From Desulfomonile tiedjei (GTDB taxonomy: Bacteria; Desulfobacterota; Desulfomonilia; Desulfomonilales; Desulfomonilaceae): a stretch of 38,606 bases of DNA. The stretch lies in the NCBI GenBank assembly GCA_020722215.1, contig DYLG01000007.1, positions 1 through 38,606 on the forward strand. Direction: 5' to 3'. A program made the position numbers and the translations under genes. The notes under the pieces are model-generated. The model was not told the DNA's origin, did no database searches, and was given only the letters and a program-made list of their open reading frames with translations. Shown one piece after another: positions 1 through 9,098 of the stretch. The number at the start of each line of letters is the position of its first letter. Positions within the stretch are counted from its first letter, which is position 1.

Positions 1-2
1 TA

Positions 3-1991
3 ATTGATGTAACGGCCCAGGTTCAGTCCCGTATTGAAGCTGAACAGGCCAGCCGAGCCAAGAGCCAATTCCTGGCCAATATGAGCCACGAGATCCGAAC
101 TCCCATGAACGCCATAATAGGCATGACTGAGCTGGCTCTATGCACCGCCCTGTCGGCAGAGCAACGGGAATACCTGGAATCCGTAAAAATATCGGCAGAT
201 GCGCTGCTGTCACTGATCAACGACATCCTCGATTTCTCGAAGATGGAAGCGGGGAAACTTGAACTGATCAGTAATCATTTCAGCTTGCGGGATTGTGTCG
301 GAAACACAATGAATACGCTTGCCTTGCAAGCTCACCAAAAGGGGCTGGAGTTGACCTACCGCATCCCGGTCGATGTCCCTGACACGGTTATTGGAGATCC
401 GGGGCGTCTGAGGCAGGTTCTAGTTAATCTGACAGGCAACGCGATCAAGTTCACTGCGCAAGGGGAGGTGGTTGTTGGCGTGGAACTCGAACGGGAAACG
501 GATCAGGACGTGACTCTCCATTTCAGTATCGCGGATACAGGCATGGGCATTCCTCCCGACAAGCAGGAAAAGATATTCCATGCGTTTGAACAGGTCGACG
601 GGTCCATTACAAGGGAACATGGAGGCACGGGATTGGGTTTGGCCATTTCGTCTAATCTCGTCGAGATGATGCAAGGGCGAATCTGGGTCGAAAGTGAAGT
701 GGGCCGCGGGAGCACCTTCCATTTTACCGCCATCTTAGGTCTTGAGAGCCGGCCTTCTTACGTACCTATTGACACAAGCGTCCCGGGCCTCCAGGGACTG
801 CGCGTACTGGTTGTGGACGACAACTCCGCCAACCGACGGATTCTTGAAGAGACGCTTCTTAACTGGCGTATGCAGCCTACCAGCACTGAGAGTGGCCGAG
901 CGGCGTTAGAGGCTATTGAGGCTTCATCACGCGAGAAGGCGCCGTTCCAACTGGCGTTGATCGATTACATGATGCCCGGAATGAATGGCTTTGAGTTGGC
1001 CGAAAGGATCAACCAGGATCCTGGGCTGGCAATAGAAAAAATAATCATGTTGACTTCGGGTGGAGAGCGCGGGGACGCAAGTCGTTGTGCGGAATTGGGT
1101 ATAGCCGCGTATTTGATGAAGCCCGTCAAGCAGTCGGACTTGTTCGACGCCATAGTGATGACCATGAAGAAAGTCTCGCCGGACGCGCCCCAACCGCCTC
1201 TAGTAACATGCCACACTCTCAGGGAGGCCAAGAAGAAGCTCCACATCCTTCTTGCCGAGGATAACGTGATCAACCGCAAGTTCGCAGTCAGAGCGCTGGA
1301 GAAAATGGGACACGTGGTCTCGGTGGCCCAAAACGGCAACGAAGTTCTGGAAGCGCTGAAAAGCGAGACATTTCACCTCATTCTGATGGATGTTCAGATG
1401 CCTGAGATGGATGGCCTAGAGGCGACCCGGTTGATACGGCTCGCGGAGAGCAAGACAGGCGGGCACGTGCCGATAATCGCCATGACGGCTCATGCCATGA
1501 AAGGCGACGAGGAAATGTGTCTGGCAGCCGGTATGGACGGCTACGTTTCCAAACCCATCGAGGCCAAAGAGCTGTTTGAAGCCATTGAGAAGCTCATGAA
1601 AGATATGACGTCCCAGGAGGGGGCACGCGATTCCGCACTGGGCGGTCACATCCTGGACGAAGATGAGCTGCTCGCCCGCGTCGGGGGAGACAAGGACCTT
1701 CTTGCAGAATTGTTCGCCCTCTTTGAGGAAGACTATCCCGATCTCCTCAGCCGGCTCAAGGAGGCTGTCCTGAATAGGGATTGGCAAGCAATGCGGGTAG
1801 CGGCACACACTATCAAGGGCTCGGTAGCCAATTTCGCAGCAAACACCGCAGTAGAGACAGCGCTGAAATTGGAAACGATGGAAATCGGCGACGACATGAG
1901 TCACGTTCAAGAGACGGTTTCAAGGCTTGAAAAAGAATTGGGGAGGCTCCAACGCGTTCTTGAGTCCATCTGTACAAGGTCCACGCAATGA
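3..1991 (+). CDS. Hybrid sensor histidine kinase/response regulator (HisKA, HATPase_c, two REC domains, C-terminal HPt); 5' end truncated by the window
   Basis: Reading frame is open from base 3 ([37 protein letters not shown]-box); ATPase motifs [21 protein letters not shown] and [13 protein letters not shown] motifs VLVVDDN...[11 protein letters not shown] and ILLAEDN...[13 protein letters not shown]; HPt-like [13 protein letters not shown]. Confidence 0.95.
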   Translation: MDVTAQVQSRIEAEQASRAKSQFLANMSHEIRTPMNAIIGMTELALCTALSAEQREYLESVKISADALLSLINDILDFSKMEAGKLELISNHFSLRDCVGNTMNTLALQAHQKGLELTYRIPVDVPDTVIGDPGRLRQVLVNLTGNAIKFTAQGEVVVGVELERETDQDVTLHFSIADTGMGIPPDKQEKIFHAFEQVDGSITREHGGTGLGLAISSNLVEMMQGRIWVESEVGRGSTFHFTAILGLESRPSYVPIDTSVPGLQGLRVLVVDDNSANRRILEETLLNWRMQPTSTESGRAALEAIEASSREKAPFQLALIDYMMPGMNGFELAERINQDPGLAIEKIIMLTSGGERGDASRCAELGIAAYLMKPVKQSDLFDAIVMTMKKVSPDAPQPPLVTCHTLREAKKKLHILLAEDNVINRKFAVRALEKMGHVVSVAQNGNEVLEALKSETFHLILMDVQMPEMDGLEATRLIRLAESKTGGHVPIIAMTAHAMKGDEEMCLAAGMDGYVSKPIEAKELFEAIEKLMKDMTSQEGARDSALGGHILDEDELLARVGGDKDLLAELFALFEEDYPDLLSRLKEAVLNRDWQAMRVAAHTIKGSVANFAANTAVETALKLETMEIGDDMSHVQETVSRLEKELGRLQRVLESICTRSTQ

Positions 1992-2225
1992 TAATGCTGC
2001 GGGCCGAGGAGGTATAATGGACCCCATAAACTGGACAGGAGGTTAAGGTGGAAAAGCCGACCTTGGTGATGTAGAAACCTCCGAGGGGATCTTCACGTCG
2101 GACGGGATCATGGAACACAAATAAGTCTCAGATTCAGTTTCACCCAATCATCCAGGCTACCGCAGGTTTTAGGTAAGGGGCCTTTCTTCCATGGCAGCCA
2201 ACGGCCCAAGCTGAGGTGAATCCAA

Positions 2226-3305
2226 GTGCTTTGCCGACAACTGCCCGAACTTTCATCGCAATCGTTCATTGAGCGACTCGCCGCCAAATCCGGAAACCGC
2301 CGCATCCCCTGGTCGGGAAGCTTCGAGCTGACTGCGCGGTGCAATATGCACTGCGTCCACTGCTACGTGGGGTCTTCCCAAGGCCGCGAACTCTCAACAG
2401 GGGAGGTTCTCCGGATACTGGACCAGTTGGAGGCGCAAGGCTGCCTATGGTTGCTCTTGACCGGGGGCGAACCCTTGATTCGCCCCGATTTCCGGCAGAT
2501 CTACATCCACGCCAAGAAGAAAGGCTTCATCATAACCCTTTTCACAAACGGCACTACCATCACTCCTACCGTTTCCCAATACCTTGCAGAATGGCCGCCC
2601 AGTTCCGTAGAACTGACACTCTATGGACTGACGGAACAGACCTACGAACGCGTCACAGGAGTGCGAGGATCTCACAAGAAGTGCATGAGGGGGATCGAAC
2701 TGCTCATGCGGTGCGGCGTTCCTCTTACATTGAAAACGATGGTCATGACCGAGAATCGGCACGAGTTGTGGGCGATGAAATCTTTCGCCGAGGGACTGGG
2801 GCTAAGGTTCTATTTTGACGCAACCATCAACAAGCGGCTGGACGGAGACGCCGGCCCCGCGTCCCTGAGAATAACTCCCCGGGAAGTGGTGGACCTGGAT
2901 CTTGCCGACGAAAAGCGCTCCGACGACTGGAAGAAGTTGTTCAAGTCCTATTCAGGACCGCCTCCTGATCCTGACCGCCTCTACGTGTGCGGAGCGGGCC
3001 GGACGTACTTCCACATCGACTCCGTTGGCGCCCTTAGCGCGTGCCTCATGTCTCGTGATCCAAGCTACGATCTCAGGACCGGAACCTTCCAAGAAGGATG
3101 GGACCAATTCTTGCTCCGCGTCGTGGAACGGAAGAGAACTCGCGCAACTCCCTGCCAAGCCTGTCAACTTATGGCGGTTTGCGGTCAATGCCCCGGGTTT
3201 GCCTTCACGGAAACCGGGGACCCTGAAGAACCGGTGACCTATTTGTGCGAAATTGCTCACTTGCGGGCTCGCGTATTCGGATATAATATACCAAGTGTGC
3301 CATAG
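2226..3305 (+). CDS. Radical SAM/SPASM domain protein, putative RiPP maturase
   Basis: CNMHCVHC (CxxxCxxC) radical SAM motif, LLTGGEPLIRPDF, C-terminal SPASM-like cysteines (C...CQACQLMAVCGQCPGF). GTG start. Lies immediately upstream of a small Cys-rich ORF. Confidence 0.9.
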   Translation: MLCRQLPELSSQSFIERLAAKSGNRRIPWSGSFELTARCNMHCVHCYVGSSQGRELSTGEVLRILDQLEAQGCLWLLLTGGEPLIRPDFRQIYIHAKKKGFIITLFTNGTTITPTVSQYLAEWPPSSVELTLYGLTEQTYERVTGVRGSHKKCMRGIELLMRCGVPLTLKTMVMTENRHELWAMKSFAEGLGLRFYFDATINKRLDGDAGPASLRITPREVVDLDLADEKRSDDWKKLFKSYSGPPPDPDRLYVCGAGRTYFHIDSVGALSACLMSRDPSYDLRTGTFQEGWDQFLLRVVERKRTRATPCQACQLMAVCGQCPGFAFTETGDPEEPVTYLCEIAHLRARVFGYNIPSVP

Positions 3306-3411
3306 TACGATCAGGCGCGACCAAACACTATGACGACTCTTGCGTCAAATAAATTAGAGGCTTGTCTTGATTAAGCCCCCGGCCGTCAGTTCCACGCAAA
3401 GGAGACGAGTC

Positions 3412-3609
3412 ATGTCGAGAGACTGTGGAGACACTCCAATACTGAAAGAGTATTCCAAGCCTGTGATAGAAAAAATAGATTTGACCGCGGAGGAGATGCT
3501 TGTGGATTACTGCAAGACGGGGAATACCGGAGGGAAATTCCCCAAACACTGCACCCCCTGGCACGGAGGCGGCGGGCACTGTTTTTTTCGGAGTCCCACG
3601 CGTTCGTGA
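3412..3609 (+). CDS. Putative RiPP precursor peptide, 65 aa (MSRDCGDTPILKEYSKPVIEKIDLTAEEMLVDYCKTGNTGGKFPKHCTPWHGGGGHCFFRSPTRS)
   Basis: AAAGGAG ribosome-binding site at 3398-3404, ATG at 3412; charged leader-like N-terminus (YSKPVIEKIDLTAEEML) followed by a Cys/Gly/His-rich C-terminus; sits between a radical SAM/SPASM gene and an HPrK-like gene. Confidence 0.7.
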   Translation: MSRDCGDTPILKEYSKPVIEKIDLTAEEMLVDYCKTGNTGGKFPKHCTPWHGGGGHCFFRSPTRS

Positions 3610-3619
3610 TCACTGAAGA

Positions 3620-4516
3620 ATGCTGCAACGTTCAATCAAAATTGCAGACATGGTATTTGGAGTGCAGCCCGGCGATAGTTCGCCGCAGTGTTTCAAATGG
3701 GAGAACGAATTCAAAGGTTTCTTCTGTGACGAGGAGCCCGACATCACCGTGGTGAGCCACTACTGTGGTCTGGAACACATCTCACTTCCCCCCGGTGCAA
3801 AGGTCTTCGAATCTTCCTCCTTTTGGGAAGTGTACATGATGAACGGCCGAACCATCTTTGTCCTGGCCCGATCGCCAGATATTTTGTCGCGTTACTGCAT
3901 CGCCGTATGGGACGCGGATTCGCGGCGCGTGGACATTCACTATTCGGTCTCCGAACGAACACCGGCGTCGCATCCGCTGAGATATCCCGTTTTTCACCTG
4001 GTGTTGTCGTCCCTCTTGGCGGCGAAATCAGGTTGCCTCGTCCATGCTTGCGGCATAGCCCACAAGGGACGAGGCTTCCTGTTTACCGGAAGTTCAGGTC
4101 GTGGCAAGACAACCATGGCCCGCCTGTGGGACGGCATGGGCACGGTTCTGAGTGATGAGCGAACAGCATTGCGAGAGCGGGACGGAAGATTGTGGGTGTA
4201 CGGCACGCCGTGGTACGGAGATCTGGGCGCATCGGTGAACATGGGGGTTCCTCTGGACGGGATCTTCTTTCTTGAAGGGCGAGACTTAAACCATGTGCGC
4301 CAAATGAAGCCTGCTATGGCTGCGGCCCGCTTGCTGAGTCATTGTCTGTTGCCCGTCTGGGACGAGGCAGGGATGAAATGCATTCTGGACTTCTGCAACC
4401 GGTTCGCGACAAGCCTTCCGTGTCGTGAACTGGCCTTTGTTGACGACAAGACAGTGGTCGATTTTATTCTATGCATGAACCAATCTTCCACAACGGCGAA
4501 CTCGGGGACTTGCTGA
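3620..4516 (+). CDS. HPr kinase/phosphorylase-like P-loop protein of the type seen in RiPP loci
   Basis: Walker A GSSGRGKTT within GRGFLFTGSSGRGKTTMARLW, then VLSDERTALRERDGRLWVYGTPWYGD, typical of HPrK-C-like proteins; starts 10 nt after the precursor stop. Confidence 0.75.
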   Translation: MLQRSIKIADMVFGVQPGDSSPQCFKWENEFKGFFCDEEPDITVVSHYCGLEHISLPPGAKVFESSSFWEVYMMNGRTIFVLARSPDILSRYCIAVWDADSRRVDIHYSVSERTPASHPLRYPVFHLVLSSLLAAKSGCLVHACGIAHKGRGFLFTGSSGRGKTTMARLWDGMGTVLSDERTALRERDGRLWVYGTPWYGDLGASVNMGVPLDGIFFLEGRDLNHVRQMKPAMAAARLLSHCLLPVWDEAGMKCILDFCNRFATSLPCRELAFVDDKTVVDFILCMNQSSTTANSGTC

Positions 4517-4938
4517 AGGAAGTTCTCGGAAGTCGGGGCATCCTCCGATTGAGAGCCTCTGGCCGCAGCATGCATCCAGCCATCCGGGACGGCGACGTGC
4601 TGCACGTGTCCGCAGTCTCTCCGTCGCAGATCGGAATGGGCGATGTGGCTGTGTACATCAGCCCTTCCGGTTCGATTGTTGCCCACAGGGCGTTGTGGTT
4701 CGCTTCCTCCATGGACCGGAGATACCTGGTGTCGCGAGCCGATTCGCTGTCGGCTCCGCTGGAGTTCGTTCCGGAGGAGCACGTAATCGCTCGTGTGAAC
4801 TGCCTTCTCAGAAGCGGCGGACTGATCCCTCTTACAGGCCGCCTCCGCTCGTTTGAAGGGCGCTTTCGCGCAGTGGTCTCACTTCTCGGACACTGTTTGA
4901 TTCGGCCTGTGAAACGACGCGGCCGTGCCAAATCATGA
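4471..4938 (+). CDS. S24/S26 (LexA/signal-peptidase I-like) family peptidase, putative RiPP leader peptidase
   Basis: LRASGRSMHPAIRDGDVLHVS (catalytic Ser context), GDVAVYISPSGSIVAHRAL; overlaps the end of the upstream gene. Confidence 0.75.
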   Translation: MHEPIFHNGELGDLLKEVLGSRGILRLRASGRSMHPAIRDGDVLHVSAVSPSQIGMGDVAVYISPSGSIVAHRALWFASSMDRRYLVSRADSLSAPLEFVPEEHVIARVNCLLRSGGLIPLTGRLRSFEGRFRAVVSLLGHCLIRPVKRRGRAKS

Positions 4939-5764
4939 CCCAAGGGTTGCGAGGCTTAGACTTGTGAATTTCAGAGTGGCGTTCGCTAAGTTTCTGATTC
5001 GATTGGGCGGATTCATCCAGGCCATGGCAATCTACGTGATGAAACCTGACGATCTTGTTGAGTTCTCTAGGCGAGGCTACTGCGAACCCCGAACCCTGGA
5101 TTGGTACAGTTCGCTCCAACACCTGGAACAAGGTCTGTACGACGCCGAAATTTCACTGTTAGAGGCGATTCCCATCAGATCCGGTCGCTTGCTTTTGCTG
5201 GGCGTCGGAGGAGGGAGAGAGGCCATAGCGCTTGCCAAGGCGGGCTTCGATGTCACAGGAGTGGACTATGTGAAGGAAATGATTGACTTGGCAGTGGGAA
5301 ACGCCCGCGAGTGCGGCCTAGATATCCGGGGGGTGGTGGGTGACATATCCAAGCTTGATCTCGATCCGGGTTCATTTGACTTGGTCTGGTTTACCCAAGC
5401 CGGCTATTCCATGATTCCCACCCGACAAAGGCGCGTGCACACACTGAGAATCCTTGCCGCTGCCGTCCGCAACGGAGGATACGTCGTTTGCCAGTTCCTG
5501 CTTGATGAAAAACAGCCGCGGTCCGCGAGGATAGAACTCGCCGGCAGGATAGCAGCGGCTCTGTCTCTGGGCAATCTATCCTACGAAGCGGGCGACAAAC
5601 TTCATTACAACAGCGAGTTCCTTCATCACTTCTTTTCGGCGGAGGAACTGCGGTCCGAGTTCGAGGAAGCCTCCCTGGATGTTGTTCAACTGGGACTCGC
5701 CAGCCCCCACGACACTAAGTGGGCTTTGCTTCGGAAAAGGAATCACGCCTCAGCAGACACATAA
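4925..5764 (+). CDS. Class I SAM-dependent methyltransferase
   Basis: LLLLGVGGGREAIALAKAGFDVTGVDYVKEMIDLA (motif I), VVGDISKLDLDPGSFDLVWF; overlaps the peptidase gene. Confidence 0.85.
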   Translation: MPNHDPRVARLRLVNFRVAFAKFLIRLGGFIQAMAIYVMKPDDLVEFSRRGYCEPRTLDWYSSLQHLEQGLYDAEISLLEAIPIRSGRLLLLGVGGGREAIALAKAGFDVTGVDYVKEMIDLAVGNARECGLDIRGVVGDISKLDLDPGSFDLVWFTQAGYSMIPTRQRRVHTLRILAAAVRNGGYVVCQFLLDEKQPRSARIELAGRIAAALSLGNLSYEAGDKLHYNSEFLHHFFSAEELRSEFEEASLDVVQLGLASPHDTKWALLRKRNHASADT

Positions 5765-5860
5765 ATGCCTCTTGGATGATGAGCGCTCCAACCTGAACGT
5801 TCCGCTGTAGGGGCGGGTTTCAAACCCTCCCGCCGGCCATTGAACCCTGGTCACCATGGC

Positions 5861-7420
5861 TCATTCGCCCCACCGGGACCGGCTCTGCTCGGTGGCTGCG
5901 CGGAACGTGGCCTCACTCTCCATGCGCGCTATTCGCTTATCCGTCGATTTAGCATCATAATGGGACTGGATCTTTCTGCACACCACATCCTTCACGGACT
6001 GCCACGAGCAAAACGCGGCGGTCTTGATCCGACCGGTGTCAACGTCTTCGTATGCAAATACCGCAGGGCAGTCATGCAGCCGCGCGTCCTCGAGCCCGCC
6101 TGTGTCCTCGTAAGGAATCGTCATCAGGGTCAAGACATGCTTGAAGGAGCTTCTCTCCTTGAGAATCCGGTCGATCTTGCGGCCTCGAAGCAGATCGAGC
6201 AGAGCCAGCATGCCGTTGAGGAAAAGGGGCTTTCCGAAAATGTTGCTCAAATGCAATGCACGGGCAAGGACGAGGACCATGCGGCTAAGCACTGACAAAT
6301 CGAAGATTTTTCGCCTCAATCCATGCTCCGGCAAAGCAGCTTGTTTTTTCGTCAACTTCGAGTCAAGGCCGCGAAGGCTTACAAGGAGATCCGATAGGGA
6401 AGTCTTCAAATAATGCGAAATCGGCCTGTAATTGCTGCCGTCCGAAACAAGGAGCGTGGCGCTCTCACAATTCGGGTGCGAACCCCCGAGAGTCTGGCGT
6501 CCAAAGAAACGAGAGAGGACTTCAAACTTCATCATGCCAGTGGGAACGAACTCGACTCCCGGAACAAGCCGCTCGAACACGTTTTCCACGCATTCCGTGG
6601 TGGTGGGCTCAAGCTCTACTGAGCCCTGTTCCCAGCAAGGCGTGAGCGGGACGAAGGCCCACACGGAAACGTGTTCCTTGTAACCGTGAACGAATTCCAT
6701 CATCTCGACCATGTTGTCATCGTTAACTCCCACGGCCAGAGTGGTAATCACCGCGAGTTTGTTCACGCCGAATTCAATCACGTTGTCAAATGCCCGTCTT
6801 TTCACGGCAAGCGAGTTGTCCCCGCGCAGAGTGCGGTAGATCTCAGTGCGAGTGCCGTCCAGGCCGAAGTTCACCTGAACGCCCAGCGAGCAGAGTTCGC
6901 GGCAGAAATTCCTGTCGGCAAGCTTGATTCCGTTGGTAAACAACTGCACCTGGAAGCCGTAAGAGCGGGCAAGGCGGACAATCTCCAAGAAGTCCTCGTG
7001 AACCGTGGGCTCGCCGCCGAAAAAACACATGTTCGGTTTGGGCTCCGCGTCTTGAAAGTGCCTGAAGATCTTGTCAAAGTATTCTATCGGCGGCTTGAAC
7101 GTGAACCCCATGGATTCGACGTACGCCAGGCAAATGGGGCATCTCTGGTTGCAGAGATTGGTCACGTCCATCGCCACCGTGTATGGTTTGGTGTGGGCCT
7201 GATGATCGCAGCTCGCACAATTGAGCGAGCACCCGGTGACTACAGGTTCCCGGTACCCCGAAATGTCCCTTTTCCAGCGCCATTTTCTGGCGTCTTTGGA
7301 GACGAGAGACGCAGTTCGGCCGCAATCGCGGCAGAACTTTGCAAAGTAAACGTTATTATTGCGGATTTCGTACGCGGCATCCGTTGGACGACCGCATTTT
7401 TCACAGAAGCCGAGTTTCAT
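5861..7420 (-). CDS. Radical SAM protein with N-terminal Zn-ribbon-like cysteines; COG1964 / tetraether-synthase (Tes)-like layout
   Basis: N-terminal CEKCGRPTDA...CRDCGR; VTGCSLNCASC; CNQRCPIC radical SAM motif; FFGGEPTVHEDF; C-terminal LHDCPAVFAYEDVDTGRIKTAAFCSW resembles the conserved C-terminal Cys region of COG1964 proteins. Confidence 0.75.
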   Translation of the reverse strand: MKLGFCEKCGRPTDAAYEIRNNNVYFAKFCRDCGRTASLVSKDARKWRWKRDISGYREPVVTGCSLNCASCDHQAHTKPYTVAMDVTNLCNQRCPICLAYVESMGFTFKPPIEYFDKIFRHFQDAEPKPNMCFFGGEPTVHEDFLEIVRLARSYGFQVQLFTNGIKLADRNFCRELCSLGVQVNFGLDGTRTEIYRTLRGDNSLAVKRRAFDNVIEFGVNKLAVITTLAVGVNDDNMVEMMEFVHGYKEHVSVWAFVPLTPCWEQGSVELEPTTTECVENVFERLVPGVEFVPTGMMKFEVLSRFFGRQTLGGSHPNCESATLLVSDGSNYRPISHYLKTSLSDLLVSLRGLDSKLTKKQAALPEHGLRRKIFDLSVLSRMVLVLARALHLSNIFGKPLFLNGMLALLDLLRGRKIDRILKERSSFKHVLTLMTIPYEDTGGLEDARLHDCPAVFAYEDVDTGRIKTAAFCSWQSVKDVVCRKIQSHYDAKSTDKRIARMESEATFRAATEQSRSRWGE

Positions 7421-7678
7421 GATAGCTCTCCGGAATGATGATCCTTAATGGAATAGTTCACTAGACCGTAGGACCTGAACCATGGGCAAAGGCAGATCCG
7501 TTATGCCAAAGTTATTGAAGAGGATTTTGGGAACGGTTCATTATCACAACTTTTTTTCTTGTCAAGTCAAAACTTTGGGAAATATAATAAAAAATTTGGA
7601 TTCAATCTCCGATTGAGCCCATCTCTCCATCTTCACAGGAGGTTCCTGAATCCGCCAACCAGTCTTCCCAAGCAGTCA

Positions 7679-8950
7679 ATGGAGGCGGACCCAATAACCA
7701 TGCCCCGATTCTCGATCCTAATTCTCGCAGGCGAGGCTTCCGGTGATTATCATGCCGCAGCATTGGTTAGGGAGATCAAACAACGATGTCCCGAAATCGC
7801 GGTCAAGGGCATCGGAGGAGAGAAGCTGGCCGATGCCGGTATGGAACTCCTTTATCATTATAGGGACATAAACACCGTGGCCTTCGGTGACCTGGAAAAG
7901 CTTCGCAACATCGTAAGCGCCTACTTCGCGATGAAGCGTGAGCTGAGAAGCGGCCTGCATCAGCTTTTCATACCCGTGGATTTTCCTGACGTGAACATAC
8001 GCCTTTGTCGCCACGCGAAGGCCGCCGGGGTGCCTGTCTGCTACTACATCAGCCCCCAGGTCTGGGCCTGGCGCAGGGGAAGAGTGCGCAAGATCGCCCG
8101 ACGGGTGGACCGCATGATGACCATCTTCCCCTTCGAAAAGAAACACTACGCTGCCGCGGGGCTTGATGCGGATTTCGTGGGACACACCATGGTCAGAGAT
8201 CAGGCCGGCCCCCGCGACAGAGAGGCCGCTCTGCGAGACCTTGGCCTAGGTGACTTCCGCTATACGGTGGCCCTTCTTCCCGGCAGCAGGCCCGCAGAGA
8301 TCCGCCGAATGTTGCCTGCAATGTGCGGAGCAGGGGCGATTTTCGCCAGTGAATTCCCGGATGCGCGCTTTGTGCTCCCATTGGCCGGGGAACATCTGGC
8401 AAGGCTTGTGACGGAGATCGCTTCGGATTACGGGCTGCCGCTTCACATTTGCTCCGTGCCGGCAGCCCGGGTCATGGAAGCTGCGGACTGCGGACTGGTC
8501 ACTTCGGGCACTGCCACTTTGCAGGCGGCTCTGGCCGGATTGCCTCACGCCGTGGTGTACAAGATTCATCCGTTCGCGTGGTGGCTCGCCTTGCGGATAA
8601 TCAAGCCGTTGTTGATGGACAAGGACGTCCACCTGGCCATCGCCAACGTTCTCGCCATAGACGCCGAAGACCGGGGCGGGCCCATCAAGGAGATCAAGGA
8701 CGCGGGGTACTCCATTCCGTGTCAGGAATGCGGACGCCAGCTATTCGTTCCCGAAATCCTCCAAAATGAGGCTACCCCGGAGAACCTTGCCAAGTGGCTG
8801 GTCAGGTTCAGAAATGATCCATCCCTGTGTCTGGCGATGCAGCGGGGGTTCTCCGAAATCAGGAGCATGCTCCTCACAAGTCCCGGCTCGCCGACGGCTG
8901 CTGATATAGTCCTGGAAACACTGGAGAAGCGCAGGCAACTTTCCGAGTAA
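7679..8950 (+). CDS. lpxB: Lipid-A-disaccharide synthase
   Basis: ILAGEASGDYHAAALVREIK, GIGGEKLADAGMELLYHY, YYISPQVWAWRRGRVRKI, FPFEKKHY, LLPGSRPAEI, TSGTATLQAAL. Start could be ATG 7679 or 7700. Confidence 0.92.
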   Translation: MEADPITMPRFSILILAGEASGDYHAAALVREIKQRCPEIAVKGIGGEKLADAGMELLYHYRDINTVAFGDLEKLRNIVSAYFAMKRELRSGLHQLFIPVDFPDVNIRLCRHAKAAGVPVCYYISPQVWAWRRGRVRKIARRVDRMMTIFPFEKKHYAAAGLDADFVGHTMVRDQAGPRDREAALRDLGLGDFRYTVALLPGSRPAEIRRMLPAMCGAGAIFASEFPDARFVLPLAGEHLARLVTEIASDYGLPLHICSVPAARVMEAADCGLVTSGTATLQAALAGLPHAVVYKIHPFAWWLALRIIKPLLMDKDVHLAIANVLAIDAEDRGGPIKEIKDAGYSIPCQECGRQLFVPEILQNEATPENLAKWLVRFRNDPSLCLAMQRGFSEIRSMLLTSPGSPTAADIVLETLEKRRQLSE

Positions 8951-9098
8951 ATGTGCTCTCGGACATGGGAGCCGGCCTGAATCACGGCAAGGGCGGTTGC
9001 AGGCAGTGTCGGCCTGTGGCACAATACGTTCCCACTACATTGGAACCGGCAATAACTTCAACAAACTGTACGCCACATTCGGCGAACATGAGGGACAC

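Noticed and set aside
6671-7438. 255-aa plus-strand ORF
   Set aside because: Fully antisense to the 519-aa radical SAM gene, with no family signature; a shadow ORF of a GC-rich coding region.
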